Shown here one piece after another: positions 44,275 to 53,350 of a stretch of DNA of 64,000 nucleotides; position 1 is the stretch's first letter, and every line of letters starts with the position of its first letter. The position numbers and the translations under genes were made by a program. The stretch lies in NCBI GenBank assembly GCA_030348875.1, contig JAUCEP010000002.1, forward strand, positions 2,683,001 to 2,747,000, given 5' to 3'. Below the pieces are notes generated by a model. It searched no databases, was not told the DNA's origin, and saw only the letters and a program-made list of their open reading frames with translations. The stretch comes from Ureibacillus composti (GTDB lineage Bacteria; Bacillota; Bacilli; Bacillales_A; Planococcaceae).

Positions 44275-44661
44275 TCAATATCCTTTCTTCTATAAACGAT
44301 TATAGGTACAATGCTAATTTTACTAATAAAAAGTTTCATAGAATAGCAGTAAATAAATCCATAGAGAACAGATGCGCGAATCACTACTTCACCATCATAT
44401 GTGAAAGACTGCTTTATGATTCATTTTAACTTAGAATGAAGATTTTGTTTCCACTTATTAACTAAGGACAATAGGTTTGAACGGATTGCCACTTATCTTC
44501 ATTATATCCTTTTAACTTTGTTAAAATTGTTATTAATTTGTATATTTTAAGTTTTGAATAGATCATTCAATTAAACTTATTTATTTCTTATTAGCTTTAA
44601 CTTCCCTTACTTATTCACTAAAGATTGCACTGCCTATATTCCCTTTCATGTAATTCCAAAA

Positions 44662-44694
44662 CAAAAAGACATCGACCTCCAAGTGATGTCTTTT
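44662..44694 (-). terminator. terminator of the 98-residue gene
   Basis: AAAAGACATC pairs with GATGTCTTTT; T-rich tail follows on the minus strand, 8 bp after the stop. Confidence 0.85.
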
Positions 44695-44701
44695 ATTAAA
44701 C

Positions 44702-44998
44702 TTATGAAAATATCTCTACTAACACTAAGTACGCAATACAAAAAATATCCGCAGGGATCCATAAGAGTGTTCCTAGCTTCCAATTTACTTGTAAATATGC
44801 AGACATTAGTGAGTTATTTAATGCTGACTTTGCATCACTTCTATGTTCTGCATCTTTCGGTTTTTCTTCTTGATTATTTTCAACATCCGATTTTACTTGA
44901 GGCATACCGGGACTAGATTCTTCAGCAACCACTTTCGATAAGTTAGGATTTTCATAGTCAGCTTCTAAAAAAGCATATTGTGGATTAACTATCGACAA
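44702..44998 (-). CDS. small protein with C-terminal membrane helix, unknown function
   Basis: A 98-residue protein starting at a TTG with AAAGGAG 7 bp upstream (MSIVNPQYAFLEADYENPNL). The middle is acidic and low-complexity (VENNQEEKPKDAEHRSDAKS); the end has a hydrophobic segment (LGTLLWIPADIFCIAYLVLV). I do not recognise it. The strong ribosome site and the terminator right after the stop support it as real. Confidence 0.55.
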   Translation of the reverse strand: MSIVNPQYAFLEADYENPNLSKVVAEESSPGMPQVKSDVENNQEEKPKDAEHRSDAKSALNNSLMSAYLQVNWKLGTLLWIPADIFCIAYLVLVEIFS

Positions 44999-45183
44999 AA
45001 TTACACTCCTTTGTATAATTTTTAAACCCTTCCTCATCTGTTAAAACAACGCCCACGAATGCAACATTCAACTTGTATTTATTATATTCTCGCAATCGTA
45101 ACGACATAACTCAACAAGATACGCTATTTACTTATTACTTATTGAACGTAATATAAACTTTATCTTCATGGTTTCAAAACAAC

Positions 45184-45218
45184 AAAAAGAGAGACCCCCC
45201 AAAAAGGTTGATCTCTTC
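45184..45218 (-). terminator. terminator of the M20 gene at 45226
   Basis: AGAGATCAACC pairs imperfectly with GGGGGGTCTCT; TTTTTG follows on the minus strand. Confidence 0.7.
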
Positions 45219-45225
45219 ATAAGTC

Positions 45226-46401
45226 CTACTTATTTAAATAAGCCCACGCATATTGCGCGTATAGTTCAGCACCAGTTACAAGTGCATCTTCGTCAACATT
45301 GAATTTACCGTGGTGGTGGGCCCATTCTGTGTCTTTGTCTGGGTTACCTGAGCCGACTAATGCAAAACTTCCTGGGACTTCATCCAAGTAGAAACTGAAG
45401 TCTTCCCCCCCCATCGTTGGCTTTTCATAGTAATTTGCTTCCTCACCAAAGGCTTGTGTCGTCACTTGGTGCACTAATTTTGCACTTTCTTCCTCATTAA
45501 TGACAGCTTGTGTACCACGAATGTATTCTACTTTGGCAGTTGCACCATATATACTTGCCACATTCTCTGCATAAACTTGCAGTTGCTTTTCTATATGATC
45601 ACGTGTTTCAGCATCAAAACATCGAACAGTCCCTTCGATTTCTGCATTTTCTGCGATGACGTTAAAGCGTGTACCTACAACCATTTTCCCAACCGTTAGT
45701 ACTGCTGGTTGCAGTGGATCAATTGTTCTTGATACTACTGATTGTACGTTCATGACGAATGAAGACGCGATGACCGCTGCATCAATCGTATCGTGAGGCA
45801 TCGCTCCATGACCGCCTTTTCCTTTAAACGTTACCTTAAAAATATCTGCGGAAGCGAAAGATGCACCAGGGTAACAGGATACTTTATTTGTTGGCATCTG
45901 TGACCAAATATGAATACCGAATACATTGTCCACACCTTCAACCGCGCCTTGTTCTACCATTGCTTTTGCTCCCGTTGCCGCTTCTTCTGCAGGCTGGAAA
46001 ATCAATCGAACATTCCCTGGTAGTTCATCTTTGATTTCATTCAGTACTTTTGATGCAATCAATAACATGGCTGTATGTGCATCGTGACCACATGCATGCA
46101 TTTTTCCTTTTTCCTTGGATGCATAAGGAAGGTCTGTGTTTAGCTCTTCAACTGGAAGTGCGTCCATATCGGCACGTAACGCAACCGTTTCTCCTGTTTT
46201 GCCGCCTTTTATTTCAGCGATGACCCCAGTTGGCTCTGTTTTACGATGTTCTATCCCTAGTTCATTCAAATAGGATGAAACAAAAGCAGTTGTTTCGTAT
46301 TCTTCCCATGATAATTCTGGTTCACTATGCAATTTTCGACGAATGGCTGTTAATTCATCGCTATATTGTTGAATGCCTTGTTTTATTTTTTCATTGATCA
46401 T
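45226..46401 (-). CDS. M20 family amidohydrolase, second paralogue
   Basis: A 391-residue zinc amidohydrolase. RRKLHSEPELSWEE, MHACGHDAHTAMLL (near 105), FQPAEEAATGAKAM (Glu pair near 140), FGIHIWSQMP and TMGGEDFSFYL are present. It is about half identical by eye to the paralogue at 40730-41908. A transporter gene (46505-47695) precedes it by about 100 bp in the same direction, suggesting import and then deacylation of an N-acyl compound. The ATG at 46401 is preceded by GGAGG at 9 bp; the TTG three codons upstream touches that site. Substrate unknown. Confidence 0.9.
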   Translation of the reverse strand: MINEKIKQGIQQYSDELTAIRRKLHSEPELSWEEYETTAFVSSYLNELGIEHRKTEPTGVIAEIKGGKTGETVALRADMDALPVEELNTDLPYASKEKGKMHACGHDAHTAMLLIASKVLNEIKDELPGNVRLIFQPAEEAATGAKAMVEQGAVEGVDNVFGIHIWSQMPTNKVSCYPGASFASADIFKVTFKGKGGHGAMPHDTIDAAVIASSFVMNVQSVVSRTIDPLQPAVLTVGKMVVGTRFNVIAENAEIEGTVRCFDAETRDHIEKQLQVYAENVASIYGATAKVEYIRGTQAVINEEESAKLVHQVTTQAFGEEANYYEKPTMGGEDFSFYLDEVPGSFALVGSGNPDKDTEWAHHHGKFNVDEDALVTGAELYAQYAWAYLNK

Positions 46402-46504
46402 TTGAATCAACCTCCACTGCTTTCTATAAAAATCGGACTATCTGCCATAGAATCTCACAATCTACGAAGTTATTTATCCTTTTAGATAGCCCGATAAAAA
46501 TTAG

Positions 46505-47695
46505 TTATAAGAATGTTACGAAAATTCCAGCTAGAATAACAGAAACAATTGTAACGGAGATGAATCCTCCAACTAGCATTGGCGGTAACATATGCTCTGT
46601 TAATGCTGCTCGTTCTTTTTCATCAGTCGTTAAAGCTTTAATAACCTCGTTTGTAATTACGTAGTCTGCTGGGAAACCGTATAAAGCAGTTAATGACACT
46701 GCAAACGCTAAGTTCTTGCTCACTTTCAGTAATTTCCCTGCGACGAAAGAGAAAATGTACATACCAATTACGGCTAAGATAATACAAACAACTAACGGAG
46801 TAAGAATTTCCAACATCATACTAGGCGTTGCATTTTTTAAACCATCAAATATGAAAAGCATTAATCCCATTATGGCAAAACCAAATCCATTTGCTTTTTG
46901 TAAAGCATGCGTCTCTAAGAAACCGATACTTTTCGCAATAACCCCAAATACTAAACAAAGAACAAGTCCATTAATTTCAACCACTGGCGCCAAGGTTACA
47001 GATGTTAAGTACGCTAAGCAACCTACAATTGCGATTTTTAAGAATTTAAAGTATTCCGTATTATACTTTTCAGGCACCTGGAAGATCCTAAGCCCTTTTT
47101 TAGAATCAGTCGTTTCTTCTTGAACTTGAGCTTTAGAACTAACAGCTAATTCACCGTTACGGTACTGTTGTAAAAGACGCTTTCCTTCACGCTTTAACAC
47201 AATTGATGTAATTGGATATCCAGCGAATCCTTGCATAACATAAATAACAATTGCGAAAACAGATAATGAAGTTAGACCTGCCTGTGCAGCACCTTCAGAC
47301 ATAATTAACGCTGACACAAGTCCTCCAACTAATGGCGGTATTGCAACAATGACTGTATTCATATCAAAAATAAGTGATCCAATACCAAATAGAATAACGA
47401 TAATCCCTAAAATCCCTGATAAAGCAATGACAATTGTCTTCCATTGGGCCATTAATTCTTTCAATGAAAGAAGAGTACCCATATTAACAATTAATAGATA
47501 CATTAGTAACGTAGCTACAACACTCGGAACTCCTGCTATTGCGACAATATCTGTCGGGAAAAAAGTCCAGAATCCAAAAAGGAATAATACTGCACACACG
47601 AAGACTGAAGGAACCCACGCTTTCGTTCGGATTGAAACAAAATCACCAATGTATAAGATTAATAGTAATATAACTATTGCGACCATCTGTGACAT
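46505..47695 (-). CDS. multi-pass membrane transporter of unknown substrate
   Basis: A 396-residue integral membrane protein with about ten to eleven helices. The layout (IVILLLILYIGDFVSIRTKAWVP, SEGAAQAGLTSLSVFAIVIYVMQGFAGYP, a charged middle loop near 185-215, FGFAIMGLMLFIFDGLKNATP, LYGFPADYVITNEVIK) resembles the glutamate:sodium (ESS/GltS) or related carboxylate-transporter folds, but I cannot place it firmly. It is upstream of an M20 amidohydrolase in the same direction, so it may import an N-acyl amino acid or peptide (inference). Confidence 0.6.
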   Translation of the reverse strand: MSQMVAIVILLLILYIGDFVSIRTKAWVPSVFVCAVLFLFGFWTFFPTDIVAIAGVPSVVATLLMYLLIVNMGTLLSLKELMAQWKTIVIALSGILGIIVILFGIGSLIFDMNTVIVAIPPLVGGLVSALIMSEGAAQAGLTSLSVFAIVIYVMQGFAGYPITSIVLKREGKRLLQQYRNGELAVSSKAQVQEETTDSKKGLRIFQVPEKYNTEYFKFLKIAIVGCLAYLTSVTLAPVVEINGLVLCLVFGVIAKSIGFLETHALQKANGFGFAIMGLMLFIFDGLKNATPSMMLEILTPLVVCIILAVIGMYIFSFVAGKLLKVSKNLAFAVSLTALYGFPADYVITNEVIKALTTDEKERAALTEHMLPPMLVGGFISVTIVSVILAGIFVTFL

Positions 47696-47937
47696 AACTT
47701 AAAACCTCTCTTTCTAAATTATCAAAATATTATTTTAATTAAGTTTCTACATAATATCACGAAACTATTAGAATTGTATATAATTATTTTAATAGTCATA
47801 ATTCTTTCACATTATTAACATTTTCTTCTTTTTAAATCAAAATATTAATATTTTCAATTATTCGATTATTATTGCTATAATAATATTATTTATGTTTTCC
47901 TATAGCTTTAATAGTCTTTAAAACATTCGATTGAGCA

Positions 47938-47976
47938 CAAAAAAAAAGAGTAAATCAAAAACATTGATTCATTCTC
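47938..47976 (-). terminator. orphan terminator-like hairpin
   Basis: GAATGAATCA pairs with TTGATTTACTC; nine T-like bases follow on the minus strand. No gene lies directly upstream (next is ycsI at 48268, which has its own terminator), so it may end a small RNA or be a relic. The 572-bp gap 47696-48267 is otherwise very AT-rich with no convincing gene. Confidence 0.45.
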
Positions 47977-48164
47977 CTACTTATTAGGCTATCTAAAATG
48001 GTAGTAAAGCAATTAGAAAACGCCTCTATATCGTTTAGTGGAATTTTTATTATGATATTTTTGAGCTTAAACCATAAATCCACCTGTGCGAACTGAAGGA
48101 CTGATTTCTGAACAGTCGGTTTGTATTTTCATTTTGCAGTTTTTTTCTCTTTCTCTATTAAACA

Positions 48165-48203
48165 TAAAAAACCCCGCAAAAATTATAGTAATTTGCGGAG
48201 TTT
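48165..48203 (-). terminator. terminator of ycsI/pxpA operon
   Basis: AACTCCGCAAA pairs with TTTGCGGGGTT; TTTTTATG follows on the minus strand. Confidence 0.88.
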
Positions 48204-48267
48204 AAATGCTAGATCTACTTATCAATTAAAACGTAATGATGTTCGAGTTAAATCAATCAGCTTTCTC

Positions 48268-49059
48268 TTAAAGTACACTCAAACTAGTTTCCTTTATATC
48301 TGTAATTAACATATGCCCAGGCGCATGGGTGATCATAATGGATGGCTTGCTTTCCATTGCAACGGCTTGAGGTGTTACACCACATGCCCAAAATACAGGT
48401 ATTTCTCCTGGCTTAATCGTTACAGCATCACCGAAGTCTGGTTTTGAAATATCTGTAATCCCGATCAGTTCAGGATTGCCAATATGAATCGGTGCACCAT
48501 GTACATTTGGAAAACGCGATGTTATTTGAATTGCACGAATGGCATCCTCTGCTGTCATCGGTCGCATACTTACAACAGTTGGCCCTTCGAATACACCTGC
48601 TTTTTCACATGGGATATTCGTTTTATACATTGGAACATTGCAATCTTCTTCAATATGTCGAATCGGTATACCCGCTTCAAGAAGTGGCGTTTCAAATGTA
48701 AAACTGCATCCGATTAAAAACGCAACCATATCATCTTCCCAATAATCCATAATATCTAACACTTCTTCTGTAAAAATACCGTCGCGATATATACGATATT
48801 TTGGAATGTCTTTTCGAATATCTCCACTTTTTGCAATTCTTGCAGGAATAAACGAACCTGGTTCAGTCACGTCTAATATTGGACATGGCTTTGGATTCCG
48901 CTGACAAAATAGTAGAAAATCAAAGGCATGCTCTTTCTTTAAAATAGCTAAATTCGCTTGCGTATAGCCAATTGACATACCCGCTGTAGGCCCAGTTATT
49001 TCTTGATTTCGAATCATTTGACGAATTTCATTTGGTTCAATTGTTCCATATACTGTCAT
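48268..49059 (-). CDS. ycsI: putative hydro-lyase, DUF1445 (YcsI family)
   Basis: A 263-residue protein of the YcsI/D-glutamate-cyclase-like family. Recognisable are [80 protein letters not shown] and [14 protein letters not shown]. The role in 5-oxoproline metabolism is not proven, but it is the third gene of ycsF-ycsG-ycsI in Bacillus and here follows the same order. The ATG at 49059 has GGGAG 8 bp upstream. It is the last gene of the left arm of the locus. Confidence 0.88.
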   Translation of the reverse strand: MTVYGTIEPNEIRQMIRNQEITGPTAGMSIGYTQANLAILKKEHAFDFLLFCQRNPKPCPILDVTEPGSFIPARIAKSGDIRKDIPKYRIYRDGIFTEEVLDIMDYWEDDMVAFLIGCSFTFETPLLEAGIPIRHIEEDCNVPMYKTNIPCEKAGVFEGPTVVSMRPMTAEDAIRAIQITSRFPNVHGAPIHIGNPELIGITDISKPDFGDAVTIKPGEIPVFWACGVTPQAVAMESKPSIMITHAPGHMLITDIKETSLSVL

Positions 49060-49098
49060 CGTATTCACTCCCAGTTTAAGTACTAATCATATTCATCC

Positions 49099-50352
49099 TT
49101 AGGCAAATAATTGTGGCAGTTGTTGAATTAACGTAATTACACTCATAATACTCATGATGATTACAACAATAACCCCAGTAATCGTTAACCAAAGTGGATG
49201 CTTATATGACCCAACAATTTCTTTTTTATATGCTGCAACAAGTAAAGTACCTAAAGCTACCGGTAAAATTAACGCATTTAATGCTCCCACTAAAAGCAAT
49301 ACGTTTACTGGTTTACCAACAAAGACAAATGTAATTGTTGACACTACGATAAACGCAATAATAATCCAATTATGATACTTTTCGATAGAAGGATGGAATG
49401 AACGAATAAACGAAACAGATGTATAGGCAGCCCCAACTACAGACGTAATAGCTGCAGCCCACATGATCACACCAAACATACGGAATCCAATATCTCCAGC
49501 AGCTAATTGGAAAACTGAAGCTGGTGGGTTACCTGGATCAATTGCTAAACCTTGAGTAACTACACCAAGTACTGCTAAAAACAATGCAATACGCATGATA
49601 CCTGTAACAACAATTCCCATGACAGAGCTTTTTGTTACTTCTGGCAAATATTCTACCCCTTTAATACCTGCATCTAAAAGACGGTGGCCACCTGCGAAAG
49701 TTATGTATCCTCCAACAGTCCCTCCAACTAATGTTACGATTGCAAACCAACTAATTTGTTCAGGTGCAAATGTGTTAACGATTGCATCCCCAACAGGTGG
49801 TGACGTTTTAATTGCAACAAACATCATTAGTAAAATCATGACTCCGCCAGCAGCTTGTGCCACTTTATCCATTGCTTTTCCTGCTTCTTTAATAACGAAA
49901 ATAAAAATAGCAAATAATGCACTTAATACTGCGCCAACAATTGGATCTAACCCCAACATTGCATTTAGTCCGAGACCTGCACCTGCAACGTTCCCTATGT
50001 TAAAGGCTAATCCTCCAATTACGATCATAACGGCAAGTACGACACCTAAGCCTGGTAATACTTTATTAGCAATTTCTTGACCTCGTAATCCAGAAACTGC
50101 AATGATTCGCCAAACATTCAACTGTGCAACGATGTCTAAAAGCAGTGAAATTAAAATAACAAATGCAAAACTCGCTGCCAGTTGTTGCGTAAATACCGTT
50201 GTTTGTGTTAAAAATCCTGGTCCAATGGCAGATGTTGCCATTAAGAAAGCAGCCCCTAGCAACACACTCTTACTTGTTGTTTTCTTAACGAATTTACTTT
50301 TTTGGCTTTTAGCTGCTTGTACTACGTCTTCATTGATTTTACTAGCTCCCAT
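49099..50352 (-). CDS. ycsG: NRAMP-family transporter (YcsG-like), 5-oxoproline locus
   Basis: A 417-residue membrane protein with about 11 helices and the NRAMP/APC fold. ATSAIGPGFLTQTTVFTQQL replaces the metal-binding DPGN of true metal importers, so the substrate is probably not a metal; YcsG-type members co-occur with pxpABC and may import 5-oxoproline or peptides. GAGLGLNAMLGLDPIVGA and ITFAGGHRLLDAG are further markers. Starts 5 bp before the pxpA stop region (gap 5 bp), GAGGGG precedes its ATG. Transport substrate is inferred. Confidence 0.85.
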   Translation of the reverse strand: MGASKINEDVVQAAKSQKSKFVKKTTSKSVLLGAAFLMATSAIGPGFLTQTTVFTQQLAASFAFVILISLLLDIVAQLNVWRIIAVSGLRGQEIANKVLPGLGVVLAVMIVIGGLAFNIGNVAGAGLGLNAMLGLDPIVGAVLSALFAIFIFVIKEAGKAMDKVAQAAGGVMILLMMFVAIKTSPPVGDAIVNTFAPEQISWFAIVTLVGGTVGGYITFAGGHRLLDAGIKGVEYLPEVTKSSVMGIVVTGIMRIALFLAVLGVVTQGLAIDPGNPPASVFQLAAGDIGFRMFGVIMWAAAITSVVGAAYTSVSFIRSFHPSIEKYHNWIIIAFIVVSTITFVFVGKPVNVLLLVGALNALILPVALGTLLVAAYKKEIVGSYKHPLWLTITGVIVVIIMSIMSVITLIQQLPQLFA

Positions 50353-50357
50353 TTGTA

Positions 50358-51122
50358 TTACCCCTCTCTAATTGAACGAACTGCTATTTGCTGTTCTGTT
50401 AAGACTGCATGAATATACTTTGCAAATTCAACAGCATGTGCCCCATCCCCATGAATACAAACCGAATCTGCCTGTAATGGTACTTCTATTTGTTGCTGCG
50501 ACAGCACGCGGCCTTCCTTCACCATTTTCACAACTTGCTGTACTGCTTGTTCTGAATCGGTAATTAAAGCGTCTGGCTGTTTACGAGATGTTAAGGATCC
50601 ATCTTGTTGATATGTGCGGTCAGCAAATACTTCATGTGCAGTAGGAAGCCCTATCTTCTCTCCTGCTTTCGTTAATTCACTACCAGCAAGTCCAAACAGC
50701 ACTAGTTGCGGAGAAATATCATAAACCGCTTGCGCAATGGCCTCTGCAAGTGCTTGATTTTTAGCAGCCATATTATATAGCGCACCATGCGGCTTTACGT
50801 GTTGCATCGTTTCATTAAAAGTAGTTAAAAACCCTTGCAACGCCCCTACTTGATAAACGACCATATCATATGCCTCTTGTGGAGTAATGTTCATTTCTCT
50901 ACGTCCAAAACCATTTAAATCAGGTAATCCTGGATGCGCTCCAATTTTTACTCCATTATGAATAGCAAGCTGAATGGTTTCTCTCATAACAGTTGGATCA
51001 CCGGCATGGAACCCACAAGCAATATTGGCAGAGGTAACATATTTTAATATTTCCTCTCGCTCCCCTAAACGGTAACGGCCAAAACTTTCCCCTAAATCAC
51101 AGTTTAAATCTACTCGAAACAT
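50358..51122 (-). CDS. pxpA: 5-oxoprolinase subunit A (LamB/YcsF family)
   Basis: A 254-residue subunit of the ATP-dependent 5-oxoprolinase PxpABC, which opens 5-oxoproline to glutamate. [53 protein letters not shown] and [17 protein letters not shown] are all family markers, with the expected length. It is the first gene of the left arm and is divergent from pxpB-pxpC. AGGGGG lies 7 bp upstream of its ATG. Confidence 0.95.
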   Translation of the reverse strand: MFRVDLNCDLGESFGRYRLGEREEILKYVTSANIACGFHAGDPTVMRETIQLAIHNGVKIGAHPGLPDLNGFGRREMNITPQEAYDMVVYQVGALQGFLTTFNETMQHVKPHGALYNMAAKNQALAEAIAQAVYDISPQLVLFGLAGSELTKAGEKIGLPTAHEVFADRTYQQDGSLTSRKQPDALITDSEQAVQQVVKMVKEGRVLSQQQIEVPLQADSVCIHGDGAHAVEFAKYIHAVLTEQQIAVRSIREG

Positions 51123-51152
51123 TTTCTTACCCCCTATACTACCATCTCTCTA

Positions 51153-51169
51153 GTACCGAATTTCGGAAC
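51153..51169. promoter_or_regulatory. operator-like palindrome in front of pxpA
   Basis: GTACCGAATTTCGGAAC is a nearly perfect 17-bp dyad centred on T. A minus-strand promoter-like set (TTTTCG, 17 bp, TACAAT at 51192-51197) places it about +16 to +32, a repression position. The same motif lies before pxpB. A KipR-type IclR protein is the natural candidate binder. Confidence 0.65.
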
Positions 51170-51280
51170 TTAAGTTTCTAAATTTAAAAACATTGTAGCA
51201 CAGATTATTTTTGTCGAAAAGATAGATTTTAAAATTTTGAGAAAATTGTATTATATTTTTTATTTTCAATTAAAATCATC

Positions 51281-51308
51281 TTGTTTTTGAGAATTGTTAA
51301 TTTATAAT
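51281..51308 (+). promoter_or_regulatory. sigma-A promoter of pxpBC
   Basis: TTGTTT (51281-51286), 16 bp, TATAAT (51303-51308). Confidence 0.55.
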
Positions 51309-51335
51309 ATTATTAATCCATTTTTTAAAACTTAT

Positions 51336-51352
51336 GTACCGAATTTCGAAAC
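51336..51352. promoter_or_regulatory. operator-like palindrome in front of pxpB
   Basis: GTACCGAATTTCGAAAC matches the pxpA-side motif at 15 of 17 positions and lies about +21 to +37 from the expected pxpBC start, just before the ribosome site. Confidence 0.6.
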
Positions 51353-51369
51353 AACAGGAGGTGGCTTTC

Positions 51370-52110
51370 ATGTTTACTTTAAAAGAAGATGTACAGATAA
51401 GACCTTTAGGTGACGCTGCACTCGTACTTCAAGTTGGGCAAGGAATCGATGAAGCAGTACATAAAAGAGTAAAACTAATTATGAATCTCTTAGAATCACA
51501 TCCATTCGAAGGGTTAATAGAAACTGTTCCAGCCTATAATAGCGTGACTATTTATTACAATCCTGTAGATGTTTACTTTTCTAATAGAAATAAGGAAAAT
51601 GAGATCCCCTTTGACATTGTCAAAAATAGCATCTTAGAATTATTAAACAAATCTGTTTCGGTTGAATCGACAAAAGAACGTATTGTAAAGATCCCAGTTG
51701 TCTATGGAGGTGACATGGGACCTGACTTAGAATATGTTGCATCTTATCATGGTTTAACACCTAGTGAAGTGATTGAGCTACATTCAAGTGGTGACTATCT
51801 CGTATATATGCTTGGCTTTGCTCCTGGCTTTCCTTTTATGGGTGGTTTGAATCAACAGATTGCCACGCCACGAAAAGATACTCCGCGATTAGCTATTCCA
51901 CCAGGATCTGTCGGCATTGCGGGAAGTCAAACCGGAATATATCCATTAGAGACGCCAGGTGGTTGGCAAATTATCGGCCGTACACCACAAAGCCTTTTTT
52001 TACCTAATCAATCTCCCCCAACCTTATTACAACCAGGTGATCGCATTCGATTTTATCCGATTACGATGGAAGAATATAATCATCACTTGGAGGTGACAAC
52101 ATGGGCATAA
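51370..52110 (+). CDS. pxpB: 5-oxoprolinase subunit B (KipI family)
   Basis: A 246-residue protein. IRPLGDAALVLQVG at the N-terminus, IPVVYGGDMGPDLEYVA, and the carboxyltransferase/allophanate-type FAPGFPFMGGLNQQIATPRKDTPR with PPGSVGIAGSQTGIYPLETPGGWQIIGRT identify KipI/PxpB. In B. subtilis it also inhibits KinA, delaying sporulation, when not complexed with KipA. The ATG at 51370 follows GGAGG at 8 bp; an upstream in-frame ATG inside the operator is rejected. Ends 10 bp inside pxpC, so they are coupled. Confidence 0.95.
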   Translation: MFTLKEDVQIRPLGDAALVLQVGQGIDEAVHKRVKLIMNLLESHPFEGLIETVPAYNSVTIYYNPVDVYFSNRNKENEIPFDIVKNSILELLNKSVSVESTKERIVKIPVVYGGDMGPDLEYVASYHGLTPSEVIELHSSGDYLVYMLGFAPGFPFMGGLNQQIATPRKDTPRLAIPPGSVGIAGSQTGIYPLETPGGWQIIGRTPQSLFLPNQSPPTLLQPGDRIRFYPITMEEYNHHLEVTTWA

Positions 52111-53099
52111 AGGTTCTTCAACCAGGAATGCTGACAACTATTCAAGATTTAGGAAGATATGGTGTGCAAAAGTTTGGTGTCATCGTAGGCGGTGCCATGG
52201 ACCCTATCTCTTTACGTATAGCGAATATTCTTGTAGGAAATTCACATGATGAAGGCGGACTAGAAGTTACCCTTTTTGGGACTACTCTTTTATTCGAAAG
52301 TGATGAATTGATTGCTATTACAGGGGGCAATTTGAGACCTACTCTAGATGGAGAAGAAGTGCCAATGTGGCGTCCACTGCTAGTTCGGAAAGGGTCTGTT
52401 TTAAAATTCCATGCTGCTGTTAGTGGCTGCCGCGCTTATGTATCCTTTAGTGGTGGCATTCAAGTACCAGAAGTGATGAACAGCAAAAGCACCTACTTAC
52501 GAGCAGGCATTGGCGGTTTTCATGGGAGAAAGTTACAAAAAAAAGATGTATTCGAATGTGGAGTGCGTTCTGCTATAGGTGAAGAACTTTTTCAACAGTT
52601 ACAAACGGAATCTATTTACTTTCCTTGGTTCGTCAATTACACATCCTTTGTTAATCTTCAAAAAACGAAAACGATTCGTATGATTAGAGGCTCTGAATAT
52701 GAGAGGTTCGATGAGGAGAGTATCAAAAACTTCTTGTCCATGCCATACAAAATTACGACCCAAGCTGATCGTATGGGCTACCGGTTAGAAGGTGAAGAAA
52801 TTCAATTAAAAGCGCCGTTTGAGTTATTGTCAGAAGGAGTTACGTATGGAACTATTCAAGTACCTTCTAATGGACTACCGATTATCTTAATGGCGGATCG
52901 CCAAACGACAGGCGGTTATCCGAAAATCGGACAGATTATTTCAACAGATTTACCATCTCTGGCTCAAATGCAAGCAACCGATACGATTCATTTCCAAGAA
53001 GTTACGTTGGAAGAAGCACAAAAGGCTTTATTACATCAAGAAAAACAATTAAATGAATTAAGAATGGCTCTTCGTTTTAGAAGATTGCAATATAAATAA
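52101..53099 (+). CDS. pxpC: 5-oxoprolinase subunit C (KipA family, biotin-dependent carboxyltransferase-like)
   Basis: A 332-residue protein of the KipA/AHS2 family. VLQPGMLTTIQDLGRYGVQKFGV, GGAMDPISLRIANILVGN, LDGEEVPMWRP, RVYVSFSGGI-like YVSFSGGIQVPEVMNSKSTY, SEGVTYGTIQVPSNGLPIILMADRQTTGGYPKIG are complete. It binds PxpB to form the amidase part of 5-oxoprolinase. ATG overlaps pxpB by 10 bp with GGAGGTG upstream. A terminator follows and then a convergent IclR gene. Confidence 0.95.
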   Translation: MGIKVLQPGMLTTIQDLGRYGVQKFGVIVGGAMDPISLRIANILVGNSHDEGGLEVTLFGTTLLFESDELIAITGGNLRPTLDGEEVPMWRPLLVRKGSVLKFHAAVSGCRAYVSFSGGIQVPEVMNSKSTYLRAGIGGFHGRKLQKKDVFECGVRSAIGEELFQQLQTESIYFPWFVNYTSFVNLQKTKTIRMIRGSEYERFDEESIKNFLSMPYKITTQADRMGYRLEGEEIQLKAPFELLSEGVTYGTIQVPSNGLPIILMADRQTTGGYPKIGQIISTDLPSLAQMQATDTIHFQEVTLEEAQKALLHQEKQLNELRMALRFRRLQYK

Positions 53100-53102
53100 G
53101 AT

Positions 53103-53138
53103 AAAGAGGCGCTACTACTCATAGGGCGCCTCTTTTTT
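53103..53138 (+). terminator. terminator of pxpBC
   Basis: GAGGCGC pairs with GCGCCTC, six T follow. Confidence 0.85.
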
Positions 53139-53175
53139 AATAAGTAAGAATATATAGATTTTCGAAGTTTGAAGG

Positions 53176-53350
53176 GTGTCTAGCTTCGCGCGTTAGCCGC
53201 TCGAGGTGCTTCACTAACCTGTCCAGGGCAAAAAGCGCCCTCACCAGGTGTAGCTCCAGCGCTTGAGGCTCACACGATGTGAGTCATGTCAGCATTGCTA
53301 CACGATGTAGCGTTTTCCGACGCGGCTAAACGAACGCGCTCCGCTTTTCT
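53176..53350. repeat. GC-rich structured inverted-repeat element beside kipR
   Basis: Outer arms GCGCGTTAGCCGC (53188-53200) and GCGGCTAAACGAACGCGC (53322-53339) enclose three inner hairpins, including CTCACACGATGTGAG and GCTACACGATGTAGC. GC is about 55 percent, well above the flanks. The right end runs onto the kipR stop codon. It resembles the common Bacillaceae intergenic element that starts TCTAGCT; it may be a mobile palindromic unit. No ORF. Confidence 0.7.

Noticed and set aside
48058..48150. Short minus-strand ORF ending SEISPSVRTGGFMV
   Set aside because: Looks protein-like but is only about 20 residues with no ribosome site; likely chance or relic.
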